A stretch of 8,726 nucleotides of DNA. Origin: an uncultured Planctomycetales bacterium. GTDB taxonomy: Bacteria; Planctomycetota; Planctomycetia; Isosphaerales; Isosphaeraceae. Shown here piece by piece: positions 1 through 6,742 of the stretch (its first letter is position 1; each line of letters begins with the position of its first letter). The stretch is from contig CALKTZ010001145.1 of NCBI GenBank assembly GCA_937997355.1, positions 1 to 8,726 on the forward strand, read 5' to 3'. The notes under the pieces are model-generated. The model saw only the letters and a program-made list of their open reading frames with translations. It had not been told where the DNA came from and searched no databases. Position numbers and translations under genes: made by a program.

Positions 1-797
1 GTGTTGATGAGCTTGCCGATGGCGTCCACGACCACCGGATGGGCCACCGCGAACCCCATCCGCCAGCCGCTCATGCTGTACGACTTGCTGAAGGTATACG
101 CGGCAACCGTGTGTTCCAGCATCCCCGGCTCGGCCAGGATCGATTCATGACGCCCTTCCCAGACCATATGGCAATACGGCTCGTCCGAGAAGACCATCAG
201 ATCGGTCCCGCGGACGACGTCGGCGATGGCGGCGAGGTCTTCGCGGGTCGCCACACCGCCGGTCGGGTTGTGCGGCGAGTTCAGGAAGATGGCGCGCGGC
301 TTCTTGTCGGTATCGAGGAACTGGCGGACCGCCTCGGCCCGCGGCCGGAAGGCATGCTCGGATTTGAGCGGCGTCAGCACGATCCGGGCGCCCCGGCGTT
401 CGAGGTTGGGGATGTAGGTGGGGAAGTGGGGGCTGAAGATCAGGACGCCGTCGCCGGGGTCGACGAGCGCCTCGGCGAAGTATTGTTCGAATGGCTTGGC
501 CCCGGAGGCCACCACGATGTTCTCGGCCTTCGCGTCGTAGCCGAACTCGGTGGAGACGAACTTCGCCGCCGCCGCCCGGAACTCGGGGAGCCCGAGGCTC
601 GGGCAATAGCCGGTCCGGTTTTCCTCGATCGCGCGGATCCCCGCCGCCTTCGCATGCGGAGTGCTCGGATAGGGGCTATCGCCGATCTCCAGCTCGACGA
701 CGTCCTTTCCCTGGGCCTTGAGCGTCCGGGCCATCGCCAGGACGGTGAAGGCCGTCTCCGAGGTCAAGTTTTGGGCGAGCGTGCTGAGTCGAACCAT
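1..797 (-). CDS. Class I/II PLP-dependent aminotransferase, N-terminal part (cut by window edge)
   Basis: The protein would transfer amino groups between an amino acid and a 2-oxo acid in the cytoplasm using pyridoxal phosphate. The reading frame starts at ATG 797-795 and stays open to the left edge, giving 265 codons of a family usually near 400 residues. Visible fold-type I hallmarks are NSPHNPTGG (residues 173-181, with the Asn and Pro of the cofactor pocket), SDEPY (204-208, Asp and Tyr contacting the PLP ring) and FSKSYSMSGWRMGF (236-249), where Lys238 is the expected Schiff-base lysine and Arg246 binds cofactor phosphate. ELEIGDSPYPSTP near residue 36 is the usual N-terminal substrate strand. 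The substrate cannot be told from this fragment; aspartate, aromatic and diaminopimelate-type enzymes share these motifs. No strong Shine-Dalgarno site precedes the ATG. The unknown gene at 879-1622 ends 81 bases upstream on the same strand, so co-transcription is possible. Confidence 0.93.
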   Translation of the reverse strand, partial: MVRLSTLAQNLTSETAFTVLAMARTLKAQGKDVVELEIGDSPYPSTPHAKAAGIRAIEENRTGYCPSLGLPEFRAAAAKFVSTEFGYDAKAENIVVASGAKPFEQYFAEALVDPGDGVLIFSPHFPTYIPNLERRGARIVLTPLKSEHAFRPRAEAVRQFLDTDKKPRAIFLNSPHNPTGGVATREDLAAIADVVRGTDLMVFSDEPYCHMVWEGRHESILAEPGMLEHTVAAYTFSKSYSMSGWRMGFAVAHPVVVDAIGKLIN

Positions 798-878
798 GGG
801 ACAGTTCCGTTTCGTTTCAGTCCGAGGAAGAGGATAGCGGGAGAGTGTTGTCTTTGATGGAGCCGTCCGGTCTCCCGA

Positions 879-1622
879 TCAACGGGAGGCGATGGCCCGC
901 TCCAGGGGACGCACGACCTTGGGGATCAGGAATCGTTCGACGAGTTCCTCGCCGATCTGCCGCTGTTGGCGGAACGACTCCACGAAATCCGTGGCCGGGC
1001 GGCCATCCCAATGCTGGCGCACGGTGAGATACACGCTGATCTGATCGTCGCCGAACTCCTGCGTTCGAACCTGATAGGCATTGGTCCGCGTGACGACCGA
1101 AACGCGACACTGGAGCCGGCAACTCTCGTCGAGGGCCACGGTGATCGAGGGTTCATAGTGGAGGATCTCGGCACGCCGCAGGCCGAGGAGCCCGCCGAAC
1201 GCCGTCCCGACGCTCAGCACCTCGGCGACGATCTCGTCATGGTTGCCCGAGTAGATGAAGTCGAACCCGAACATCACGTCGAGTGCTTCGCAATCCAGGG
1301 GGCCGATCGACAGGGCCGGCGGGGCGAGTTCGAGCACGGTCTCATGTTGGCGATAGGCCGCTTCGAGCGATTCCGGGTTGAGCAGCCCGGTGGAGAGCCG
1401 GCTCGACTCGATCGCGACCCAGCGATCGGTCCCGCCCGCCTTGTCCCCTTCCAGGATGAGTTCCCCCCCGTCTTTCGTCCGGAGGTGGCGCAGGTCGGGG
1501 AATTTCGCCTTGATCCGATCGAAGAAGGCCAGCAACGGCTCGCGGTCGCCGAGCAATCCCCTCTGCGTGTTGAGGTTCACGGTGACGTAGAACTCATCGG
1601 CTTCGGAATTGTAGGGACTCAT
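879..1622 (-). CDS. Conserved-looking hypothetical protein, 247 aa, cytoplasmic
   Basis: I do not recognise a named family. The product is an acidic soluble protein with no signal peptide or membrane segment. Features seen are an N-terminal strand-like segment (FYVTVNLNTQRGLL, from residue 11), a central LDCEALDVMFGFDFIYSGNHDE segment (near 109-130) that looks like a conserved core, a Gly/Leu-rich turn (AFGGLLGLRR) and a C-terminal helix-rich part ending in VVRPLERAIASR. Alternating strands and a long helix suggest an alpha/beta fold, but that is inference. The start is ATG at 1622-1620, preceded by AGGA about ten bases upstream. It lies upstream of the aminotransferase on the same strand with an 81-base gap, so the two may form an operon. 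It diverges from the DUF1559 gene. The frame is coding by its regular GC3 pattern; the long frames opposite it are shadows. Confidence 0.8.
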   Translation of the reverse strand: MSPYNSEADEFYVTVNLNTQRGLLGDREPLLAFFDRIKAKFPDLRHLRTKDGGELILEGDKAGGTDRWVAIESSRLSTGLLNPESLEAAYRQHETVLELAPPALSIGPLDCEALDVMFGFDFIYSGNHDEIVAEVLSVGTAFGGLLGLRRAEILHYEPSITVALDESCRLQCRVSVVTRTNAYQVRTQEFGDDQISVYLTVRQHWDGRPATDFVESFRQQRQIGEELVERFLIPKVVRPLERAIASR

Positions 1623-1780
1623 CCGCGTGATCCTGCTGCTTGCGCCCGTCCGCCGGTGTTCGCCGCGCCGATCGAAAACAAGGCCGCGACCGAACGTTAT
1701 GCCGGGTCCAACGCGAATGCCGTCGGTCGTTCCATGCGAGCCGAGGATTTTACCAGAACCGCCGAGATGAAGGAATGATG

Positions 1781-1826
1781 CCGAGCCGGTGGGCCGATCA
1801 TCGGCTCGGAGGCCGATGTTCGGCCC
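1781..1826. repeat. Pair of adjacent, mutually exclusive hairpins
   Basis: CCGAGCCG at 1781-1788 pairs perfectly with CGGCTCGG at 1802-1809. Next to it, GGCCGA at 1811-1816 pairs with TCGGCC at 1820-1825 around a three-base loop. An alternative stem pairs GGGCCGA at 1791-1797 with TCGGCCC at 1820-1826 and would break the others. It follows no gene end, so it is not an ordinary terminator. It could be an attenuator in a minus-strand leader or a REP-like element. Confidence 0.5.
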
Positions 1827-1871
1827 ATTGATTTCCTAAAGGCTTTCAACATTTCATGATCCTAGTTGCGC

Positions 1872-1930
1872 GAACGGATTCTTGTTTGAGAATTGTATAA
1901 TGCGTGAAATTATGCTTGCAAGATCCGTTC
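1872..1930 (+). promoter_or_regulatory. Candidate promoter (TATAAT) inside an imperfect inverted repeat
   Basis: A perfect -10 hexamer TATAAT lies at 1896-1901 in a local AT-rich patch. The -35 position (around 1872-1878) has no good match to TTGACA, so this would be a weak or activator-dependent promoter. The hexamer is flanked by GAACGGATTCTTG (1872-1884) and CAAGATCCGTTC (1919-1930), reverse complements apart from one missing base. Transcription from here would give a leader of roughly 180 bases before the DUF1559 gene. The hexamer and repeat are seen; promoter and operator roles are inferred. Confidence 0.4.
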
Positions 1931-2089
1931 TGCTGAATTAACATTTCGTCGCCAGCCCTCGGTCGACACAGGTCGTCGCATCGCGTTCTCCTCGCCCGAT
2001 CTCGGAGTGAGGTCTATCGCCGCATCGCCGTTTGTTGAATCGAGGCCTCAATCTCCATCATCTCATTCTCTTCAAAGCGAGGAGTTCCC

Positions 2090-3121
2090 ATGAAGACGAA
2101 AGAGAATCGCGGCTTCACGCTGATTGAGTTACTCGTGGTGATCGCGATCATCGCCGTCTTGATCGCATTGCTGCTGCCGGCCGTCCAGGCCGCCCGAGAG
2201 GCGGCGCGACGCATCCAGTGCGTCAACAATATGAAGCAGATCGGGCTGGCCCTGCACAATTATCACTCGGCTCATAATGCCTTCCCGATGGGCTCGTCCT
2301 CCAATATGGGGAGGGCCGTGGGCAGCTACGCCACCGGCAACAACTGGAGCGCCCAGGGTTTGCTCCTGAGCAATCTCGAGCAAACGCCCCTGTACAATGC
2401 CATCAACTTCAACTGGGGAGTGGTCGGGGATAGCAACAATACGTTCATCTGCTGGATCGTCAACAGCACCGCGATCCACACCAAGATCGCGGCCTTCCTG
2501 TGCCCTTCGGATCCCAACGCCGGCAACCCCAATATCAACAGCTACCATGCCAGCCTCGGCACGACCACCCTGGGCGGCAACAAGGGGAGCGATGGGATGT
2601 TCACCTACCAGATGTCCTACAGCATCGGCAACCTCACCGACGGGACCTCGTCCACGATCGCGTTCGCCGAGGCGACCGCCGGACCCGCGCAGGCGACGTT
2701 CACTCGGGGGATCTCGCTCGTCTCGCTCTCGGCGATACCGACCGCGGCCCAGGTGCTGAGCATCTACGAGAACCCGACGGTGGTCTTGTCGGCGATGGCC
2801 CTCTGCGATTCGGGCTACCAGAATCGCACTGCCTCCATCGACAACACGCGAGGCGCGCTCTGGAGCAAGGGCTCCCAGGGCCACACGCTCTTCAACGCCG
2901 TCGTCCCGCCCAGCTCCACGCAGCATCCCTGGACCGCGTGCTCCCAGTCCAACGTCGGCACGGCGGCCTTCAATAATGCCGGCAGCTATCACCCCGGCGG
3001 GGCGAACGTCGTATTCGGCGACGGTAGCGTCCATTTCATGAAGGAATCGATCAGCCAGGCGATATGGTGGGCCCTCGGGACCAGGGCCTCCGGAGAGGTC
3101 CTCAGCGCCGGTAGCTATTGA
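2090..3121 (+). CDS. DUF1559 family protein with type IV pilin-like N-terminal cleavage/methylation segment
   Basis: This is a pseudopilin-like envelope protein of the large planctomycete DUF1559 family. The N-terminus has the class III signal RGFTLIELLVVIAIIAVLIALLLPA: prepilin peptidase should cut between Gly8 and Phe9, and Glu13 is the conserved fifth residue of the mature protein. The hydrophobic helix to about residue 30 would anchor it in the inner membrane and allow packing in a filament. It is followed by the family's AREAARRIQCVNNMKQIGLALHNYH region (about 35-59). Near the C-terminus HPGGANVVFGDG (His301 to Gly312) is the H-x9-DG signature. The 343-residue length is typical. The start is supported by GAGGAG at 2079-2084, five bases before the ATG. 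It stands alone, with a candidate promoter upstream and a strong hairpin just after the stop. Such genes occur in many copies per planctomycete genome; their exact role is not settled. Confidence 0.95.
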   Translation: MKTKENRGFTLIELLVVIAIIAVLIALLLPAVQAAREAARRIQCVNNMKQIGLALHNYHSAHNAFPMGSSSNMGRAVGSYATGNNWSAQGLLLSNLEQTPLYNAINFNWGVVGDSNNTFICWIVNSTAIHTKIAAFLCPSDPNAGNPNINSYHASLGTTTLGGNKGSDGMFTYQMSYSIGNLTDGTSSTIAFAEATAGPAQATFTRGISLVSLSAIPTAAQVLSIYENPTVVLSAMALCDSGYQNRTASIDNTRGALWSKGSQGHTLFNAVVPPSSTQHPWTACSQSNVGTAAFNNAGSYHPGGANVVFGDGSVHFMKESISQAIWWALGTRASGEVLSAGSY

Positions 3122-3140
3122 GTGCCTTGGTTCGAGGATC

Positions 3141-3196
3141 AGGCCGGGCGTCGACATGCGCGGCATACCGGATTCGGTGTGCCGTCACCCCGGCCT
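3141..3196 (+). terminator. Nested hairpin just after the DUF1559 stop codon
   Basis: The outer stem is AGGCCGGG (3141-3148) with CCCGGCCT (3189-3196), eight perfect pairs. Inside it, CGGCATACCG (3161-3170) pairs with CGGTGTGCCG (3175-3184), ten pairs with one G-U, closing on a GATT tetraloop. It begins 19 bases after the stop codon. No T-tract follows, so it may end transcription inefficiently, stabilise the mRNA 3' end, or act with Rho. The structure is seen; the role is inferred. Confidence 0.45.
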
Positions 3197-3375
3197 ACCG
3201 ACCCGAGGATCTTGCGCAAGTCGTATTCGCCCCTTTGCGGACTTGCGGAGGGGCCATCTCAATTCGTATCTCGATTCCTCGAACGCTTTTTCTAAGGGAA
3301 ATCGCCTCGGCACGTGAATAAGATGTTGCTGGCCATCGGAACTGAGGAACGTCCTGTCCTGCCGTGGGAACCGTC

Positions 3376-4419
3376 ATGAGTCGCGACACGGATCAGTTGA
3401 CATCGCCGGGGGATTCACGCCCTCAAACTCGCAAAGGCCCCGGATCGATCGTCGACTCACACCCACCCCGTCCGCCGAGACGATCGAAATCCTTTGCTCT
3501 GCTCATTCCCGCGGCCATCTCGGTCGGGATTGCGGCGATGTCCGGTTGCGGCGGAGAGTCATCCGTTGCGAGGAGGTCATTCCAGGAGAATGCTCCATCC
3601 GCCCCATCTGCGGACGCGACGAAGCGCGACGGCCTATTCGAATTCGACAAACCCGGCAGCCCCGAAACTCCGGCTCGCCAGCCGGCCGAGCCCGGCGAGC
3701 CCGCCAAGACTCCCGCCCCGCTACCTCGCAAGATCATCTACAACGCCGAGGTCACCATCGTCGTCGAGAGCGTCACGGAATTCGGCCGCAAGCTCGGCGA
3801 ACTCCTCCGGCAATCCGGCGGCTATATTTCGCGCACGGACCAGCTCAGCCAGAGCCAGATGCGCCGCAACGCATCCTGGACGGTGCGCGTCCCCGTCGAG
3901 AAATTCGACGATCTGCTCTCGAGCGTCGGCCGGATGGGAGAACTCCAGCAGAGCCATCTCGATACCCAGGACGTCAGCCAGGAGTACTACGACATCGAGG
4001 CGAGGATCGCGAACAAGCAGCAGGAGGAGAAGCGCCTCCTGAAGCATCTCTCGGATTCCACCGGGAAGCTCGAAGATATCCTCGCCGTCGAGCGCGAATT
4101 GACCCGAGTCCGCGGCGAGATTGAACAGATGCAGGGGCGAATCCGTTATCTCTCCAACGTGACGGCCTTGAGCACGATCACGATCAACGCCACCGAGCTG
4201 GCCGATTTCACCCCGCCGATCCGCCCGACCTTCGGCGCGAAAGTCGGGCGAACCTTCCAGGATTCGGTCAAGGGACTTCAGGAATTCGTGTCGGTCGTCA
4301 TCCTCGTGGCCGTCGCCATCGTCCCCTGGCTCCCCGTCTTGCTGCTGATCGCCTTCCCCTTCATCTGGATCATCCGAAGGAGACGATCGAATCGCACGCC
4401 GCCCGACGCCGGTACCTGA
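3376..4419 (+). CDS. DUF4349 domain membrane lipoprotein
   Basis: A DUF4349 family protein, probably facing the periplasm; the family's biochemical role is unknown. From ATG 3376 it has 347 residues: a long Pro/Arg-rich cytoplasmic start (1-40), a hydrophobic segment (about 40-57) ending in a lipobox-like MSGC with Cys58 as likely lipidation site, and a Pro/Ala-rich linker (to about 115). The DUF4349 domain follows (about 117-275), with the usual elements: GGYISR, a TVRVPVEKFDDLL strand-helix, QDVSQEYYDIEARI, and a coiled coil with ILAVERELTRVRGEIE leading to a TITI strand. It closes with a hydrophobic segment (about 304-333) and RRRR as stop-transfer. A GTG at 3364 is in frame, but the ATG has GGGAA closer at a better spacing. 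Apparently monocistronic. Having both an N-terminal lipobox and a C-terminal membrane helix suggests a doubly anchored inner-membrane protein. Confidence 0.9.
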   Translation: MSRDTDQLTSPGDSRPQTRKGPGSIVDSHPPRPPRRSKSFALLIPAAISVGIAAMSGCGGESSVARRSFQENAPSAPSADATKRDGLFEFDKPGSPETPARQPAEPGEPAKTPAPLPRKIIYNAEVTIVVESVTEFGRKLGELLRQSGGYISRTDQLSQSQMRRNASWTVRVPVEKFDDLLSSVGRMGELQQSHLDTQDVSQEYYDIEARIANKQQEEKRLLKHLSDSTGKLEDILAVERELTRVRGEIEQMQGRIRYLSNVTALSTITINATELADFTPPIRPTFGAKVGRTFQDSVKGLQEFVSVVILVAVAIVPWLPVLLLIAFPFIWIIRRRRSNRTPPDAGT

Positions 4420-4475
4420 TGCGAGCGGATCGCGAATCGTGAGCGGCCAAGTAAAAACTGGAGTAGGCGAAATTT

Positions 4476-4498
4476 CGGACTTTGACTAAAGTTCCGCC
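4476..4498 (+). repeat. Short hairpin with the ACTAAAGTTCCGCC motif
   Basis: CGGACTTT (4476-4483) pairs with AAAGTTCCG (4488-4496) around a GACT loop, with one bulged T. The right half, ACTAAAGTTCCGCC (4485-4498), matches 13 of 14 bases of a second copy at 6764-6777. It lies 66 bases after the DUF4349 stop and about 200 bases before the small lipoprotein start. It may be a dispersed genomic repeat or a regulatory site. Confidence 0.45.
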
Positions 4499-4502
4499 GA
4501 TT

Positions 4503-4527
4503 GAGCGACGACGCCCCGTCGTGGCTC
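4503..4527 (+). terminator. Possible terminator hairpin downstream of the DUF4349 gene
   Basis: GAGC then ACGACG (4503-4513) pairs with CGTCGT then GCTC (4517-4527), ten pairs interrupted by one G-G mismatch, with a CCC loop. It begins 83 bases after the DUF4349 stop. There is no clear T-run after it. It could instead sit in the leader of the following lipoprotein gene. Confidence 0.3.
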
Positions 4528-4680
4528 GCTCGTCTTGAGTCTTCAGCGCACGTCAACGGGCCTTCAGGATGGAGGCCGTCGCGATAAATCCGATCCCGAT
4601 TCTTTTGGAATTCTGAACCCGGTCGCGTCCGCACAACTCCCGACGGGGTCAAGCGCAAGGCGGGATTCGGCTTGCGGAAC

Positions 4681-4686
4681 AGGAGG
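4681..4686 (+). promoter_or_regulatory. Consensus Shine-Dalgarno site fixing the lipoprotein start
   Basis: AGGAGG ends six bases before ATG 4693. It falls inside the longer frame that could begin at TTG 4672, so it argues for the ATG as the true start. Confidence 0.8.
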
Positions 4687-4692
4687 TTCGCC

Positions 4693-5079
4693 ATGCCACG
4701 AGCCAGTTTTTCAGCCGTTCGGCGGAATCGAGGCAAGGTTGCCGGCTGGGTTTTCCTGGGGGGCCTCATCGCTTCCGGCGCCGGCTGCCAGAGGCACTAT
4801 TACTACTATTACGGGAACTCGCCGAATTGCCCCCCCGGGATGGTCTCCATGCAGGAAGGCCCCGTCTGCGAGGTCCCCGGCCAGGTGATCGAAGGGGGGA
4901 CCGTCATCTCCAGCGCGACGACCGACGACACGCCCGTCATCACCAAGTCCCGGCGGAACAAGGTCGTCATCAGTGAAGCCAACGGCGGCGGCAAGACGGC
5001 CTGGAAGGCGAGCGATCCCGAGGGCTCCATGGCGCGGAGCCAGGTCGAAGGCGCGACCGACGACTCGACGCGGCGCTGA
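4693..5079 (+). CDS. Small Tyr-rich lipoprotein, 128 aa, unknown function
   Basis: The protein begins with a basic n-region (MPRASFSAVRRNRGK), a hydrophobic stretch (GWVFLGGLIASGAG) and Cys32, a plausible lipidation site with Ala and Gly in the lipobox, although -3 is Gly rather than the usual Leu. Right after the Cys comes QRH and five consecutive tyrosines (36-40), then a short segment with two cysteines (Cys46 and Cys59, NCPPG and VCEVPG) that could form a disulfide in the envelope. The remaining part is hydrophilic and probably disordered, with no recognisable domain. A consensus Shine-Dalgarno site decides the start; a TTG at 4672 is in frame but unlikely. The gene stands alone, following DUF4349 on the same strand after a 273-base gap and converging with the oxidoreductase 72 bases later. 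I believe similar small lipoproteins recur in planctomycetes, but cannot verify it here. Confidence 0.8.
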   Translation: MPRASFSAVRRNRGKVAGWVFLGGLIASGAGCQRHYYYYYGNSPNCPPGMVSMQEGPVCEVPGQVIEGGTVISSATTDDTPVITKSRRNKVVISEANGGGKTAWKASDPEGSMARSQVEGATDDSTRR

Positions 5080-5151
5080 GCAAGCAACACGCCGAGCCGA
5101 TCTCGATCGACCGATGGATGTCGCCCGTTCCCCTCTCGTCAAGGGCCACGA

Positions 5152-6513
5152 TCAACCGAGCGTCCAGGGCTCCCGATAGGTGTAATGCAGGAGGCGGTTG
5201 GCCTCGTCGCAATTCGTGAAACGCTCCGCCTGGGAATCCCAATCCAGCCGCTTCCGAACCGCCAGCGCGATATTCGCCAGATGGCTGAAGGTCGTCGAGC
5301 GGTGCCCCTCCTCCACGTCCGCTCGGGGCCGCTTCCGCGATTTGACCGCGTCCAGGAAATCCCGGGCGGCCTGCGCGTCGAGGTCGCCGTCGGCCGATTT
5401 GACGCGCTGCTCCTTCCGCTTCGGTTTGGGGTCCTGGAACTGCCCCCCTCGCTCCGGGACGATCTCATAGCCACTGCTGTTGACGTAGCAGGTGCCGAGC
5501 GTCCCGCGCAGCTCGACGTCCGCCCCCCGCGCCATCACCCGCTGGCCGTTCCCTTCATAGAGGCTGAAGACCGACAGCATCCCCGACTCATGCTCGAAGA
5601 TGGTCTCGACCGTGTCGGGGATCGTGCGATCGTCGTCGACCGCGAACCGCCCGCCATGCGCCGAGACCGACGCGGGCGCGAACTCCCCGGTCAGCCAGCG
5701 GATCAGGTCGAAGTAGTGGACCCCCCAGTTGCCCATCTGCGAGGAATAGAGGTCCCACCAGCGGAACTTGTAGGGCATGATGGTGGATTGGAACGGGCGG
5801 GCGGGGCGAGGCCCCAGCCAGAGGTCCCAGTTCAGGTCGGCGGGGGGCTCCTCGGGCGGCGCATGGCCGATCCCCCGCGGCGCCATGTTGGAACAGTACG
5901 ACGCGCGGGCGACCGTCACCTTGCCGATCGCCCCGGAGCGGATCGCGTCGGCAAGCTCCGCGTAGAGCCGGGACGACCGGCGATGCGTGCCGACCTGGAC
6001 GATCCGGTCGTATTTCCGCGCGGCGTCGACCATCGCGCGCCCTTCGGCGATCGTCATCGACAGGGGCTTCTCGATGTAGACGTCCTTCCCCGCCCTGCAG
6101 GCCATGATGGTCTGGATGGCGTGCCAGTGGTCCGGGGTCGCGATGACCACCGCGTCGATATCCTTGCGATCGAGGACCTCGCGGAAGTCCTCGACCCGGG
6201 CGACATCCGCCGGGAGGGGAGCCATTCGCGGAATCCGCTTCTCCAGATTGGCAAACCTGGGATCGACCTTGTCGTACGTCGCGTTGCGATACGGACCATA
6301 GACGTCGCAGACGGCGACGACCTGAGAGTCAGGCTGGGCCAGGAACCCCTGCAAGAGCTGGCAGCCCCGATTCCCCACGCCGATGAAGCCCAGCCGTACC
6401 CGGTCGCTCGGCCCGGGGGTTTGCCCGCTCGCCGCTTGCGTCGTCGCGGCGACGGAAGCGGCGGACGCCATCACTTGAGAGAAAACCCGTCGGCTGATCG
6501 GCTGAGTTCGCAT
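5152..6513 (-). CDS. Gfo/Idh/MocA family oxidoreductase with Tat signal
   Basis: A likely NAD(P)-dependent dehydrogenase acting on a sugar or polyol derivative, exported folded by the Tat system. The 453-residue protein begins with ISRRVFSQVMASAAS (6-20), a twin-arginine motif plus short hydrophobic stretch ending near residue 30. The Rossmann domain starts at VRLGFIGVGNRG (39-50, GxGxxG), with VVAVCD (65-70) as second strand and ATPDHWH (125-131). EKP (148-150) carries the conserved Lys149 that acts in the active site. GNWGVHYFDLIRW (261-273) is the family's G-x-H-x-x-D segment, with His266 and Asp269. The C-terminal part is the alpha/beta substrate domain, ending in a YREPWTLG tail. Length fits the Tat-exported planctomycete subgroup, which is expanded in these genomes; the substrate is not predictable. 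The start is ATG 6513-6511 with AGGA about eight bases before it. It is divergent from the FlgI-like gene, and a promoter candidate lies at 6567-6595. Confidence 0.93.
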   Translation of the reverse strand: MRTQPISRRVFSQVMASAASVAATTQAASGQTPGPSDRVRLGFIGVGNRGCQLLQGFLAQPDSQVVAVCDVYGPYRNATYDKVDPRFANLEKRIPRMAPLPADVARVEDFREVLDRKDIDAVVIATPDHWHAIQTIMACRAGKDVYIEKPLSMTIAEGRAMVDAARKYDRIVQVGTHRRSSRLYAELADAIRSGAIGKVTVARASYCSNMAPRGIGHAPPEEPPADLNWDLWLGPRPARPFQSTIMPYKFRWWDLYSSQMGNWGVHYFDLIRWLTGEFAPASVSAHGGRFAVDDDRTIPDTVETIFEHESGMLSVFSLYEGNGQRVMARGADVELRGTLGTCYVNSSGYEIVPERGGQFQDPKPKRKEQRVKSADGDLDAQAARDFLDAVKSRKRPRADVEEGHRSTTFSHLANIALAVRKRLDWDSQAERFTNCDEANRLLHYTYREPWTLG

Positions 6514-6566
6514 CGCGGTGATCCTGGGTTCTGGGGGGATGAGTCCCGGCGTTGGCTTGCGAGTCC

Positions 6567-6595
6567 ATCAAACTGCGCGGGGGAGGCGAAGTCAA
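6567..6595 (-). promoter_or_regulatory. Candidate sigma-70-type promoter for the oxidoreductase gene
   Basis: Read on the minus strand, TTGACT (6595-6590) and TTTGAT (6572-6567) are separated by exactly 17 bases: five of six matches at -35 and four of six at -10. Transcription would begin near 6560, leaving a leader of about 45 bases. Positions and matches are seen; activity is inferred. Confidence 0.45.
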
Positions 6596-6742
6596 CCATC
6601 CGGGGGATGGATGCACCGATCGATGATCGCAACAAAACCGAAGGTGACGAATCGCTCCGTTCCATCAAGGATCTCACCGAAAGCCGCGAGAATTTGTTCG
6701 ATTTTTTCTCACGAAGCCCACGAAACAGGACAAGGATCTCCC

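Larger units (their letters stand above)
1623..2089. other. Divergent intergenic region with hairpins and an AT-rich promoter patch
   Basis: This 467-base gap separates the start of the 247-aa unknown gene (minus) from the start of the DUF1559 gene (plus). It holds competing hairpins at 1781-1826 and an AT-rich patch around 1835-1945, clearly less GC-rich than its surroundings, with a perfect TATAAT at 1896-1901. A weak minus-strand promoter is also possible there (TTGCAA at 1917-1922, TATACA at 1895-1900, 16-base spacer). Short frames across it lack ribosome-binding sites and do not look coding. I see nothing specific in 1623-1780 or 1950-2070. Confidence 0.6.

Noticed and set aside
39..1778. 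Plus-strand open frames at 39-857 and 966-1778
   Set aside because: They lie opposite the aminotransferase and the 247-aa gene, lack ribosome-binding sites and have shadow-like composition.
1640..1831. Possible 63-residue gene in the divergent gap
   Set aside because: No ribosome-binding site, no recognisable motif, and the end overlaps competing hairpins.
2129..3166. Minus-strand open frame (345 codons) opposite the DUF1559 gene
   Set aside because: DUF1559 signatures are clear on the plus strand; the antisense product is Arg/Gly/Asp-rich shadow sequence.
3118..3321. Possible 67-residue gene after DUF1559
   Set aside because: It would start at TTG overlapping the DUF1559 stop, has no Shine-Dalgarno site and runs through strong hairpins.
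4482..4510. Promoter using TTGACT at 4482-4487 for the small lipoprotein
   Set aside because: No -10-like hexamer occurs 16-18 bases downstream; that DNA is GC-rich and forms a hairpin.
5080..5151. Bidirectional terminator between the convergent lipoprotein and oxidoreductase genes
   Set aside because: Only stems of about five pairs with large loops are possible and no T-tract was found on either strand.
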